DNA of 64,000 nt, from assembly GCF_900116855.1 (NCBI RefSeq), contig NZ_UETD01000008.1, forward strand, positions 124,001 through 188,000. The letters run 5' to 3'. The translations under genes and the position numbers were made by a program. The notes beneath the pieces are model-generated. The model had not been told where the DNA came from, did not search any database, and saw only the letters and a list, made by a program, of their open reading frames with translations. Positions 50,601-58,652 of this stretch are shown here, piece after piece. How positions within the stretch are numbered: position 1 is the first letter of the stretch; every line of letters begins with the position of its first letter. Source of the DNA: Ruminococcus flavefaciens. GTDB taxonomy: Bacteria; Bacillota; Clostridia; Oscillospirales; Ruminococcaceae.

Positions 50601-52223
50601 ATGAGCGAAAATCAGGTCAATTCACCTGTTCAGGCTGATGAGGAGCCTGCTCAGGATATAAATATACTCAAGAAGGACAGACTCGACAAGCTGGCTGATC
50701 TCCGCGAGCTGGGTCACGACCCCTTCACTATCACCAAGTTCGACGTTACAGGTCACGCTGCTCAGTACAAGGCTGAGTACGAGGCAAAGGAAGCCGAGAT
50801 ACTCGCTGCTGTGGGCGACGACGAGGAGAAGAAGGCTGCCGAGCTTGAAAAGCTTAACGAGAATATCGTCCGTATCGCAGGCCGTATCATGAGCTGGAGA
50901 GATATGGGCAAGGCCAACTTCATCGACGTCCGCGACAAGTCCGACCGTATACAGGTATATGTTCGTTCCAACGATATCGGCGCAGACCTTTTCAAGGAGT
51001 TCAAGAAGAAGTGGGATATCGGCGATATCATCGGCGTTGAGGGATATGTTTTCAGAACACGCAAGGGCGAGATATCTGTCCACGCAAAGAGCATCACCCT
51101 CCTCACAAAGTCCCTCCTGCCCCTCCCCGAGAAGTGGCACGGACTCAAGGACACTGATACAAGATACCGTCAGCGCTACCTCGACCTCATTATCAATCCC
51201 GAGGTAAAGGACACATTCATCAAGCGCTCAATGATAATCTCATCCATCAGACGCTACCTCGATGCACAGGGCTTCATGGAAGTTGAGACTCCCATGCTGG
51301 TATCCAACGCAGGCGGCGCTGCTGCAAGGCCCTTCGAGACTCACTATAATGCTCTCGACGAGGACGTTAAGCTCCGAATCAGTCTGGAGCTCTACCTCAA
51401 GAGACTCATCGTAGGCGGACTTGAAAGAGTTTACGAGATCGGCAGAGTTTTCCGAAACGAGGGCGTTGACACCCGTCATAACCCCGAGTTCACACTCATG
51501 GAGCTGTATCAGGCTTACACCGATTACTACGGCATGATGGACCTCACAGAGAATATGTTCCGCCACGTTGCTCAGGAAGTATGCGGTACTACCTGCGTTC
51601 CCTACGGCGAGTACATGATCGACCTTGGCAAGCCCTTTGAGAGACTTACCATGATCGACGCTGTAAAGAAGTATTCGGGCGTTGACTTCAGCGAGATAAA
51701 GACCCTCGAGGAAGCACGCAGGATAGCTGATGAAAAGGGCGTAGAATACGAAGCTCGCCACAAGCGCGGCGATATCCTCAACCTCTTCTTCGAGGCATTC
51801 GTTGAGGAGCACCTTATCCAGCCTACATTCATCATGGATCACCCCATCGAGATATCTCCCCTTACCAAGAAGAAGCCCGACGCTCCCGACTATGTTGAGC
51901 GTTTCGAGCTGTTCATCACAGGCCGTGAGATGTGCAACGCTTACTCAGAGCTCAACGATCCTATTGACCAGCGTGAGCGCTTCAAGGCTCAGGAAGAAGC
52001 TCTCAGTCAGGGTGACGAGGAAGCTAACCGCACAGATGAGGACTTCCTCAATGCACTGGAGATCGGTATGCCTCCTACGGGCGGTATCGGCTACGGTATC
52101 GACCGTCTGGTAATGCTGCTGACAAACAGCGCTTCTATCAGAGACGTGCTTCTCTTCCCCACACTCAAGTCCCTCCCTACAAACGGCGGACGTCAGGAAA
52201 AGGAAGACAAGACAGAGGAATAA
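50601..52223 (+). CDS. lysS: Lysyl-tRNA synthetase (class II)
   Basis: A 540-residue class IIb synthetase: OB-fold anticodon domain (FIDVRDKSDRIQVYVRSNDI), motif 1 SSIRRYLDAQGFMEVETPML, motif 2 VYEIGRVFRNEGVDTRHNPE and motif 3 PPTGGIGYGIDRLVMLLTNS. Charges tRNA-Lys. ATG 50601 follows AAAGGA; N-terminal extension of about 35 residues is acidic and poorly conserved. Followed by a GC-rich hairpin. Confidence 0.97.
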   Translation: MSENQVNSPVQADEEPAQDINILKKDRLDKLADLRELGHDPFTITKFDVTGHAAQYKAEYEAKEAEILAAVGDDEEKKAAELEKLNENIVRIAGRIMSWRDMGKANFIDVRDKSDRIQVYVRSNDIGADLFKEFKKKWDIGDIIGVEGYVFRTRKGEISVHAKSITLLTKSLLPLPEKWHGLKDTDTRYRQRYLDLIINPEVKDTFIKRSMIISSIRRYLDAQGFMEVETPMLVSNAGGAAARPFETHYNALDEDVKLRISLELYLKRLIVGGLERVYEIGRVFRNEGVDTRHNPEFTLMELYQAYTDYYGMMDLTENMFRHVAQEVCGTTCVPYGEYMIDLGKPFERLTMIDAVKKYSGVDFSEIKTLEEARRIADEKGVEYEARHKRGDILNLFFEAFVEEHLIQPTFIMDHPIEISPLTKKKPDAPDYVERFELFITGREMCNAYSELNDPIDQRERFKAQEEALSQGDEEANRTDEDFLNALEIGMPPTGGIGYGIDRLVMLLTNSASIRDVLLFPTLKSLPTNGGRQEKEDKTEE

Positions 52224-52230
52224 TAACAGT

Positions 52231-52252
52231 ACGGGCGGCTTATGCCGCCCGT
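52231..52252 (+). terminator. Hairpin after lysS
   Basis: ACGGGCGGC / GCCGCCCGT with a TTAT loop, no clear T run; 19 nt before the next gene. Confidence 0.6.
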
Positions 52253-52270
52253 TATCGTAAGGAATAAAGT

Positions 52271-53194
52271 ATGAAAGAAAAAGAAAAAAACACACCCAAG
52301 GCAGCTCCTGAAAATGATGAAAAGCTTGAGATAAACAAGAGCCTTTTTCAGGTGAACAAGGACCTCAGAAAGCAGCGCGAGGCAGAGCTTGAGGCTCAGC
52401 AGCGCGAGGCTGAACGCCGCTATGCCGAAAAGGAAAAGCAGAAGCGCGAGGCTTACGAAAAGCAGCTTCAGGACGAAAAGATCGAGCTCATGCGTCTGAA
52501 GCAGGGCATCGTGGAGGAAAGCGAGTCCACCATCCACGAGGAAAAGGAAGAGGAAGTAAAGCTGTCATTCTGGAAAAAGATAGGCAACTTCTTCTACCAC
52601 AACAAGTGGTGGCTGGGTCTGGGAGTGTTCTTCGTGGCGCTGGGCGGCTATCTTGCCTACGACCTGCTGACGAAGCCAAATCCCGACATGGTCATACTCA
52701 TGCTCTGCGACAACGACGCCGTCGGCAACTCAGCCTATCTGGAGGAGTACTTCACCGAGTTCGGCGAGGACTCCAACGGCAACGGCAAGGTCTTAGTCTC
52801 GGTGTACTACATTCCCTACAGCGATGACGACTACCAGAACTACATCAAGGGCGTCACCAACAAGCTGACCAACTTCCTCGGCAATGAGGAGTCCGTAGTC
52901 ATCATCGGCAACAAAAAGACCTCGGACGAGCTTCTTGAACCCGAGGAGTCTTTTGTGGACCTTTCGGAGCTCTACCCCGATGATACCCACATCAGCGGAA
53001 AGTACTTCTACTATCTGAAAGATACCGACTTTGCGGACAAGATAGGCGTAAGCAAGGCGGATATCCCCGATGATATGTACCTTGCACTGCGCAGACCGAG
53101 AGGTCTTATCAATGCAAGTCAGGAGGATATGCAGGAGACCTACGACAAGGACTTCCCTACATTCGACAGAGTTATACACGACCTTTCAAAGTAA
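52271..53194 (+). CDS. Membrane protein with N-terminal coiled coil
   Basis: A 307-residue protein: charged coiled coil at 25-85 (LRKQREAELEAQQREAERRY), one transmembrane helix at about 113-133 (NKWWLGLGVFFVALGGYLAY), and an extracytoplasmic domain of about 170 residues (PNPDMVILMLCDNDAVGNSA; SVVIIGNKKTSDELLEPEES). Not assigned to a family with certainty; a topology of cytoplasmic coiled coil plus outer domain suggests an envelope scaffold. Co-directional with lysS, so it may belong to that transcript. Confidence 0.78.
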   Translation: MKEKEKNTPKAAPENDEKLEINKSLFQVNKDLRKQREAELEAQQREAERRYAEKEKQKREAYEKQLQDEKIELMRLKQGIVEESESTIHEEKEEEVKLSFWKKIGNFFYHNKWWLGLGVFFVALGGYLAYDLLTKPNPDMVILMLCDNDAVGNSAYLEEYFTEFGEDSNGNGKVLVSVYYIPYSDDDYQNYIKGVTNKLTNFLGNEESVVIIGNKKTSDELLEPEESFVDLSELYPDDTHISGKYFYYLKDTDFADKIGVSKADIPDDMYLALRRPRGLINASQEDMQETYDKDFPTFDRVIHDLSK

Positions 53195-53257
53195 AAAAGC
53201 GGAGCTTTATGGGAGCTACTCTTAGCGGAATAATTGACAAACCAAATCGAATAGTAA

Positions 53258-53286
53258 TAAAGCCGATACATTACGTATCGGCTTTA
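53258..53286 (+). terminator. Terminator after the coiled-coil membrane protein
   Basis: TAAAGCCGATAC pairs with GTATCGGCTTTA around ATTAC, 64 nt past the stop. Confidence 0.75.
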
Positions 53287-53406
53287 ATTATCATGTTACT
53301 TTTTAAAATTGAAGATTAATCCTAATTGTATTCTCTTACGCCCCTATTAAATTCTTCATGAGATAATAGTGGACGAATACAAAATATTATAATGCTATAT
53401 GTAAGC

Positions 53407-53982
53407 TCAATTATCAATTGTTATTATTTTTTCAATGTAGTCACTATTCTCGTTCGTTTTGTATTTCATATTAAGTAATTTGGTTTCCGAATTATAAATT
53501 ATTATAAGGCTATCAGGTTTCGAAAGTGAATATCCTGAATCAATTTGATAAATTGTATCTGGAATTTTTTTGTATATGTAATCGTTAATTTTAATACATA
53601 AACAACCTCGATTCTCCATCATTGCATTATATTCATAAACAAATAAAGAATCTCCATCCGCTAGTCCATCTACACTTATTTTATAATATTTCTCATTATT
53701 GATTAATTGTTTTCTGATTTCAAAGAGTGTAAAAGAAAACAGTAGAGAGATAAATAATATACCTATTATAAAAAAACACATCAAAAATTTATTGTTTGAA
53801 CTCATTTTTTTTATTATGCTCAGTATAATTAGAAATGCAATGGAGAAAAGAATACCGCAAATCGGATATGCTAAATAAATTCCTTTAACAATATATGCCT
53901 TTTCCAAGAAAAATAATAATATTAAACTAACAATATTTAGTAATAATGCTGCAATAATAATCTTTTTAATTATATTCATCAA
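53407..53982 (-). CDS. AT-rich hypothetical membrane protein
   Basis: A 191-residue protein with three membrane segments in the first half (IIIAALLLNIVSLILLFFLE, GIYLAYPICGILFSIAFLII, FLMCFFIIGILFISLLFSFT) and a soluble C-terminal half. Codon and base use are much more AT-rich than the flanking genes, suggesting horizontal acquisition. Starts after GGAGG. No recognised family. It lies next to a dockerin protein whose dockerin is cut short. Confidence 0.7.
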   Translation of the reverse strand: MMNIIKKIIIAALLLNIVSLILLFFLEKAYIVKGIYLAYPICGILFSIAFLIILSIIKKMSSNNKFLMCFFIIGILFISLLFSFTLFEIRKQLINNEKYYKISVDGLADGDSLFVYEYNAMMENRGCLCIKINDYIYKKIPDTIYQIDSGYSLSKPDSLIIIYNSETKLLNMKYKTNENSDYIEKIITIDN

Positions 53983-54096
53983 AACCTCCTAATACTGTTA
54001 TTCATAGTATGTTTTTTACATTATACCAATTTAGTGCGTTATGATATGAATTTTTTAATTTATCATAATCATTTATTCCTTCAAAAGATGTTGTGC

Positions 54097-54723
54097 TTAA
54101 TTCGGATTGATTAACACTATTTGGATATCTTGCTCTACGTCGGAGATATTGAAAAAGCCGTCACCGTTGGCGTCACCTGCTATACCTCTGTCAGAATCGA
54201 GCCGGTATGCTGTCAGTTCACCGCTTTCATCAATGAACCATATCTTCGGTTCCTCAATATACATCAGCAGCATACTGCTGTCGTCCTCACCGAGCCAGTA
54301 CTCCGCACGGGTAATGCCGCTTCCGCCTAAAAAATCGGGATATCCGTGTATGCTGTTAAAGCGTTCCATTATCTCGTAAACAGTACCGCCGCCGCTGATT
54401 ATATCTTCCGCCTCATCAAGTGTGATACGTGGCGCATCGGGAGCAAGTTCACCGAGAAGTATCTTCTCCTGACGGATGTACTCACCTGCTGCTCTCTGAC
54501 CTTTGCTCCTCAGTTCCTCAAGCTCGCTGTTCTCATCTGAAGCTGTGACCGTAGTTACGACAGACTCGGATGCAACGGGCAGTGTTCCCGTGTATTCCTC
54601 GATTGCTTCGGGAATATCCGCGGTCTCATTCTCTGCTGCCCTTGCACTGAATGTCATGGCACCTAAGCCAGCAAGAAGTCCCGTACAAACAGCCGCTGCA
54701 ATAAAACCATTCATCTTTTTCAT
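54097..54723 (-). CDS. Secreted protein with a half-dockerin
   Basis: A 208-residue protein with a signal peptide (MNGFIAAAVCTGLLAGLGAM, cleavage near residue 29), an acidic helical region (ENSELEELRSKGQRAAGEYI) and a small domain (LDEAEDIISGGGTVYEIMER). It ends with a single dockerin repeat, GDANGDGFFNISDVEQDIQI, then stops after NPN. A full dockerin has two such calcium-loop helices; here the second is missing, and the sequence after the stop does not restore it. It is probably a truncated cellulosome component. A LacI-type operator lies between promoter and start. Confidence 0.8.
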   Translation of the reverse strand: MKKMNGFIAAAVCTGLLAGLGAMTFSARAAENETADIPEAIEEYTGTLPVASESVVTTVTASDENSELEELRSKGQRAAGEYIRQEKILLGELAPDAPRITLDEAEDIISGGGTVYEIMERFNSIHGYPDFLGGSGITRAEYWLGEDDSSMLLMYIEEPKIWFIDESGELTAYRLDSDRGIAGDANGDGFFNISDVEQDIQIVLINPN

Positions 54724-54747
54724 AGTAACACTCCTTTCGTATATATC

Positions 54748-54759
54748 GGAAACGTTTCC
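54748..54759 (-). promoter_or_regulatory. LacI/CcpA-type operator palindrome
   Basis: GGAAACGTTTCC, a perfect 12-bp palindrome of the LacI-family type, 25 nt upstream of the dockerin gene's start codon and just downstream of a TATAGT-like -10. Binding here would block transcription. Confidence 0.6.
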
Positions 54760-54804
54760 CTTTCACTATAACATACGGAAAGTTTCAGCGGAGTGTTGCA
54801 TTTC

Positions 54805-55896
54805 TCAGAAAATAAGATATTCTATCACCGAATTTGACATGAGAAAGCCCTTTGCCGTCAGCCATACCCTCTCGCCGTCGGTCTGTGCATAGCCCTCCTT
54901 CACAAGGGGCGGCAGCTTCTTCATTATCTCTGCCCTGTGCTCCCCGACATCGCAAAGGGAAAGCCCCTCCCTCAGTCTCAGCCGCAGCATGGCGAACTCC
55001 TCAAAGCCGCAGGGAGCTTCATCGGTAACAGTCACCTGCTGGAACGGAGCAGCTATAAAGCCGTCAATATCACGCTCTACGGCAAAGCGCTTCCCCTTAT
55101 AGCAGGAGTGGGCGGCAGGACCTATGCCGAGGTAGTCCATACACTTCCAGTAGCGGCAGTTGTGACGGCTCTCAAAGCCCTTCTTGGCGAAGTTGGATAC
55201 CTCATACTGTGCAAAGCCCCTCTCCTCCAGAAGTCTTACCATTTCGAGGTACAGCTCCGCAGCAGTCTCCTCATCGGGGAGACGTCCCCTTATCTCCTCG
55301 CAGTCAAAGGGCGTCCCCTCCTCGGTCTTGAGGATATAGGCTGAGATATGCTGCACGGGAAGCGTGGTCATGCGCTCGATGGAATAGCGCAGGCTCTCCG
55401 CGGTCTGGTCGGGCAGGGCTATCATCAGGTCGCAGGAGATATTCCCGAAGCCTGCGGCGGCTGCGTCCAGCACAGCCTGCTCCGCTCTTTCGGCAGTATG
55501 GACTCTCCCCAGCACACGGAGCTCCTCGTCTCTCATGGACTGGACTCCCACAGACAGCCTGTTCACGCCGATACTGCGGAGCTCCGACAGCTTCTGCGGC
55601 GTAAGAGTGCAGGGATTTGCCTCAATAGTTATTTCGGCAGCCCCGTCAAGTGCGAAGCTGCCGTTTATTTCCTTTATTATGCTTTGAAGCTGAGCCGATG
55701 TCAGCAGAGAGGGAGTTCCTCCCCCGAAATAGACCGTATCCACGGTCTGAGCCTTGTCGCTGTAATGGCGGATATTTCTCAGCACCGCCTCTGTGTAGTC
55801 CTCTGCCCTCTGCCTTGTCCATCCCACTGAGTAAAAATCACAATAGGCGCACTTCTTTCCGCAGAAGGGCACATGGATATAAAGTCCCAGCGTCAT
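54805..55896 (-). CDS. hemW: HemW-type radical SAM protein (heme chaperone / oxygen-independent coproporphyrinogen oxidase-like)
   Basis: A 363-residue radical SAM protein: LYIHVPFCGKKCAYCDFY with the 4Fe-4S cysteines 12, 16, 19, YFGGGTPSLLTSAQLQSI, EITIEANPCTLTPQKLSELR and the HemW-typical RHNCRYWKCMDYLGIGPAAH, then a HemN-like C-terminal domain. HemW is thought to bind and deliver heme rather than make it. Starts overlap the upstream zinc-ribbon gene (ATGA) and it is the last gene of the lepA operon, as in many Firmicutes. Confidence 0.93.
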   Translation of the reverse strand: MTLGLYIHVPFCGKKCAYCDFYSVGWTRQRAEDYTEAVLRNIRHYSDKAQTVDTVYFGGGTPSLLTSAQLQSIIKEINGSFALDGAAEITIEANPCTLTPQKLSELRSIGVNRLSVGVQSMRDEELRVLGRVHTAERAEQAVLDAAAAGFGNISCDLMIALPDQTAESLRYSIERMTTLPVQHISAYILKTEEGTPFDCEEIRGRLPDEETAAELYLEMVRLLEERGFAQYEVSNFAKKGFESRHNCRYWKCMDYLGIGPAAHSCYKGKRFAVERDIDGFIAAPFQQVTVTDEAPCGFEEFAMLRLRLREGLSLCDVGEHRAEIMKKLPPLVKEGYAQTDGERVWLTAKGFLMSNSVIEYLIF

Positions 55897-56243
55897 TTCT
55901 CTTTATCGTAGGCGTCAATGCGGACGGTCTCCATCATCTTGAAGAAGAAGCCGTTGACTATCCTCGGCACGATGAGCATATTCAGTATCAGTCCCAGTAC
56001 GATAGGCACCTCGTGGGTGTACCACCATTCACTGTCCTGTCCGTGGATAAAGACGATGACGATGCAGATAAAGGATATGGTGAAGTACAGTGCCGCGAAA
56101 GCAGTTGCGCCCTTTCCGTTGACGCAGCGCTTGCCGCACTTCGTGCATTTCTTTCCCTTTGACTTCATCGTCCCTGCCATTGCCTTGCTAAGCGGATTGA
56201 AGGTCTTTTCACCGCAGCAGGGGCACTTGTATATACTGCTCAT
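55893..56243 (-). CDS. Zinc-ribbon two-TM membrane protein
   Basis: A 116-residue protein with two CxxC pairs (KCPCCGEK; CTKCGKRC) and two membrane segments (AFAALYFTISFICIVIVFIH and VPIVLGLILNMLIVPRIVNG). No recognised function. It lies between a small membrane protein and hemW in the lepA transcript, overlapping hemW by 4 nt. Confidence 0.75.
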   Translation of the reverse strand: MSSIYKCPCCGEKTFNPLSKAMAGTMKSKGKKCTKCGKRCVNGKGATAFAALYFTISFICIVIVFIHGQDSEWWYTHEVPIVLGLILNMLIVPRIVNGFFFKMMETVRIDAYDKEK

Positions 56244-56245
56244 AT

Positions 56246-56674
56246 TTATTCCTTTCCTTCCTCTGCAATTACCTCAGTCTCAATGGGCTCCAGCACCTTT
56301 GCAAGCTTTGCCGCAGGTACTTCTCCCGCAAGCTTGGGTGTCAGCGGCAGCAGAGTTTTCTTCTTTGCCTTGCGTCTTGTGCGGAAAATGCTGAGGAAGT
56401 CCTCGGGGTGGAGGACCATGAGAGTCACCAGCATTATCCCCAGAGCCGCAAGCAGCATCAGCTTATTGTCGTCCCCTGCTACAAGTCCGAAGATAAGCAG
56501 GACTATGGCTGTGACGCAGAAGCTTGTCCGCGACTTTTCGCGGAGCCTTATCCTTATGGCGCGGAAAAATCGTCCAGCGCCCGTATTCTTTCCGATGAAA
56601 AACTCGGTCATAACAGTTATGATACTCAGTATCAGGACCGCACAGAGCAGTCCGAGGATGATATAGTTTATCAT
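56246..56674 (-). CDS. Small membrane protein in the lepA-hemW operon
   Basis: A 142-residue protein with three hydrophobic segments (MINYIILGLLCAVLILSIIT; SFCVTAIVLLIFGLVAGDD; LMLLAALGIMLVTLMVLH) and a basic cytoplasmic tail (RTRRKAKKKTLLPLTPKLAG). ATG 56674 follows GGGAGG; the upstream frame overlaps the lepA end. Unknown function. Confidence 0.72.
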   Translation of the reverse strand: MINYIILGLLCAVLILSIITVMTEFFIGKNTGAGRFFRAIRIRLREKSRTSFCVTAIVLLIFGLVAGDDNKLMLLAALGIMLVTLMVLHPEDFLSIFRTRRKAKKKTLLPLTPKLAGEVPAAKLAKVLEPIETEVIAEEGKE

Positions 56675-56690
56675 AATAAGCCTCCCGTTC

Positions 56691-58490
56691 TCAGCTGTCA
56701 AGCTTCAGAACGCTCATGAACGCCTCCTGCGGCACCTCTACAGTACCCAGCTGGCGCATACGCTTTTTACCTTCCTTCTGCTTTTCAAGCAGCTTCTTTT
56801 TTCTGGTTATATCGCCGCCGTAGCACTTTGCAAGAACGTCCTTACGCACAGCCTTTACGGTCTCGCGGGCGATTATCTTGCCGCCGATGGCAGCCTGAAT
56901 AGGCACCTCAAAGAGCTGACGGGGAATGTTCTCCTTGAGCTTTTCGGCTATTTTACGGGCTCTGCCGTAAGCCTTGTCAGCGTGGATGATGAAGCTGAGA
57001 GCGTCCACCACATCGCCGTTGAGGAGTATATCCAGCTTGACCAGCTTGCTGGGAACATAGCCCATCATCTCGTAGTCAAAGGAAGCATAGCCCTTGGTAC
57101 GGGACTTCAGCACATCGAAGAAATCGTATACTATCTCATTCAGCGGAAGCTCATAGTGGAGCTCCACACGGGTATCGTCAAGGTACTTCATGTCCTTGAA
57201 CACGCCTCGCCTGTCCTGACACAGCTCCATGATATTGCCGACGTAGTCCGAGGGAGCGAGAATGCTCGCCTTAACCATGGGCTCCTCAGCCACCTGAATA
57301 AGAGCAGGGTCGGGATAGTTGGTGGGATTGTCTATATACTGCACCTCGCCGTTGGTCATGGTGACCTTGTAGATAACGGAGGGGGCTGTGGTTATGAGGT
57401 CAAGGTTGTACTCTCTCTCAAGGCGCTCCTGTATTATCTCCATGTGGAGGAGTCCGAGGAAGCCGCAGCGGAATCCGAAGCCCAGTGCCACAGAGGTCTC
57501 GGGCTCGAAGGAAAGCGATGCGTCATTGAGCTGGAGCTTTTCCAGTGCGTCGCGGAGGTCGCCGTACTTGGCGCCGTCAGCAGGATAGATACCCGAGAAC
57601 ACCATTGGGTTTACCTTGCGGTAACCGGGGAGGGGCTCGTCGCAGGGAAATTCGTCATTGGTGACGGTATCGCCAACCTGAGTATCGCCTATGCTCTTGA
57701 TGGAAGCGGCGATATAGCCTACCTCGCCTGCTTCGAGACTGCCGTTGTTCACAAGGTTTGTGGCGTCCATGAAGCCTGCCTCGACCACGTTGAAAACAGC
57801 TCCCGTAGCCATAAGGCGGATATTGTCCCCCACCTTGACTCTGCCCTCCTTGATGCGGACGTAGATGATAACGCCCTTGTAGGAGTCATAGTAGCTGTCG
57901 AAGATAAGCGCCTTCAGGGGCTTTTCCGGGTCACCCTTGGGAGCGGGGATATCCGTTACTATCTTTTCCAGCACCGCCTCGATGTTGGTGCCCATTTTTG
58001 CAGATATACGGGGAGCGTCCATGGCAGGTATGCCTATGACGTTCTCCACCTCATTGCAGACTCTCTCGGGGTCAGCCGAGGGAAGGTCTATCTTGTTGAC
58101 CACAGGCACTACCTCAAGGTCATGCTCAATGGCAAGATAGGTGTTGGCAAGGGTCTGCGCCTCGATACCCTGTGAAGCGTCCACCACAAGGATAGCTCCC
58201 TCACAGGCTGCAAGAGAACGTGACACCTCGTAGTTGAAGTCAACGTGACCGGGAGTGTCGATGAGGTTGAAGATATAGTCCTCGCCGTCCTGAGCGGTAT
58301 ACTTCAGACGGACCGCACGGGCTTTGATGGTGATGCCGCGCTCACGCTCGATGTCCATATTGTCAAGGAGCTGATCCTCCATATCGCGGATAGCGACGGT
58401 CTCGGTCTTTTCGAGGATACGGTCGGCAAGGGTGGACTTGCCGTGATCTATATGCGCTATAATACAGAAATTTCTGATCTTGTCGTTAGC
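56691..58490 (-). CDS. lepA: Elongation factor 4 (LepA)
   Basis: A 599-residue translational GTPase: P loop [16 protein letters not shown], switch [31 protein letters not shown], and the LepA-specific C-terminal domain ([20 protein letters not shown]). It back-translocates stalled ribosomes. TTG 58490 is preferred because AAGAGG lies 7 nt upstream and the family begins with this NDKIRNF segment; a TTG at 58511 is possible. Head of the lepA-hemW operon; 16 nt to the next gene. Confidence 0.96.
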   Translation of the reverse strand, partial: ANDKIRNFCIIAHIDHGKSTLADRILEKTETVAIRDMEDQLLDNMDIERERGITIKARAVRLKYTAQDGEDYIFNLIDTPGHVDFNYEVSRSLAACEGAILVVDASQGIEAQTLANTYLAIEHDLEVVPVVNKIDLPSADPERVCNEVENVIGIPAMDAPRISAKMGTNIEAVLEKIVTDIPAPKGDPEKPLKALIFDSYYDSYKGVIIYVRIKEGRVKVGDNIRLMATGAVFNVVEAGFMDATNLVNNGSLEAGEVGYIAASIKSIGDTQVGDTVTNDEFPCDEPLPGYRKVNPMVFSGIYPADGAKYGDLRDALEKLQLNDASLSFEPETSVALGFGFRCGFLGLLHMEIIQERLEREYNLDLITTAPSVIYKVTMTNGEVQYIDNPTNYPDPALIQVAEEPMVKASILAPSDYVGNIMELCQDRRGVFKDMKYLDDTRVELHYELPLNEIVYDFFDVLKSRTKGYASFDYEMMGYVPSKLVKLDILLNGDVVDALSFIIHADKAYGRARKIAEKLKENIPRQLFEVPIQAAIGGKIIARETVKAVRKDVLAKCYGGDITRKKKLLEKQKEGKKRMRQLGTVEVPQEAFMSVLKLDS

Positions 58491-58578
58491 CAAAGCTTTA
58501 CCTCTTTTCAAACATATTTACTCAGTATAATTATATCAGAAACGCCGCGGTTTGTAAAGAGTTTTTGCTGCAAAAAAT

Positions 58579-58623
58579 CAGCCATATGCACAGATATCAA
58601 AGGAGATCTAATGCATATGGCTG
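58579..58623 (-). terminator. Terminator after the GH5 cellulase gene
   Basis: CAGCCATATGCA and TGCATATGGCTG pair perfectly over 12 bp around a 21-nt loop; minus strand continues ATTTTTTG. The large loop is unusual for a terminator. Confidence 0.75.
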
Positions 58624-58652
58624 AACTGTTTTATCGTATTATATTCCGCTCA

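Noticed and set aside
56982..58175. 397-codon plus-strand open frame
   Set aside because: Antisense shadow of lepA, a known effect of its codon use; the translation resembles no protein family.
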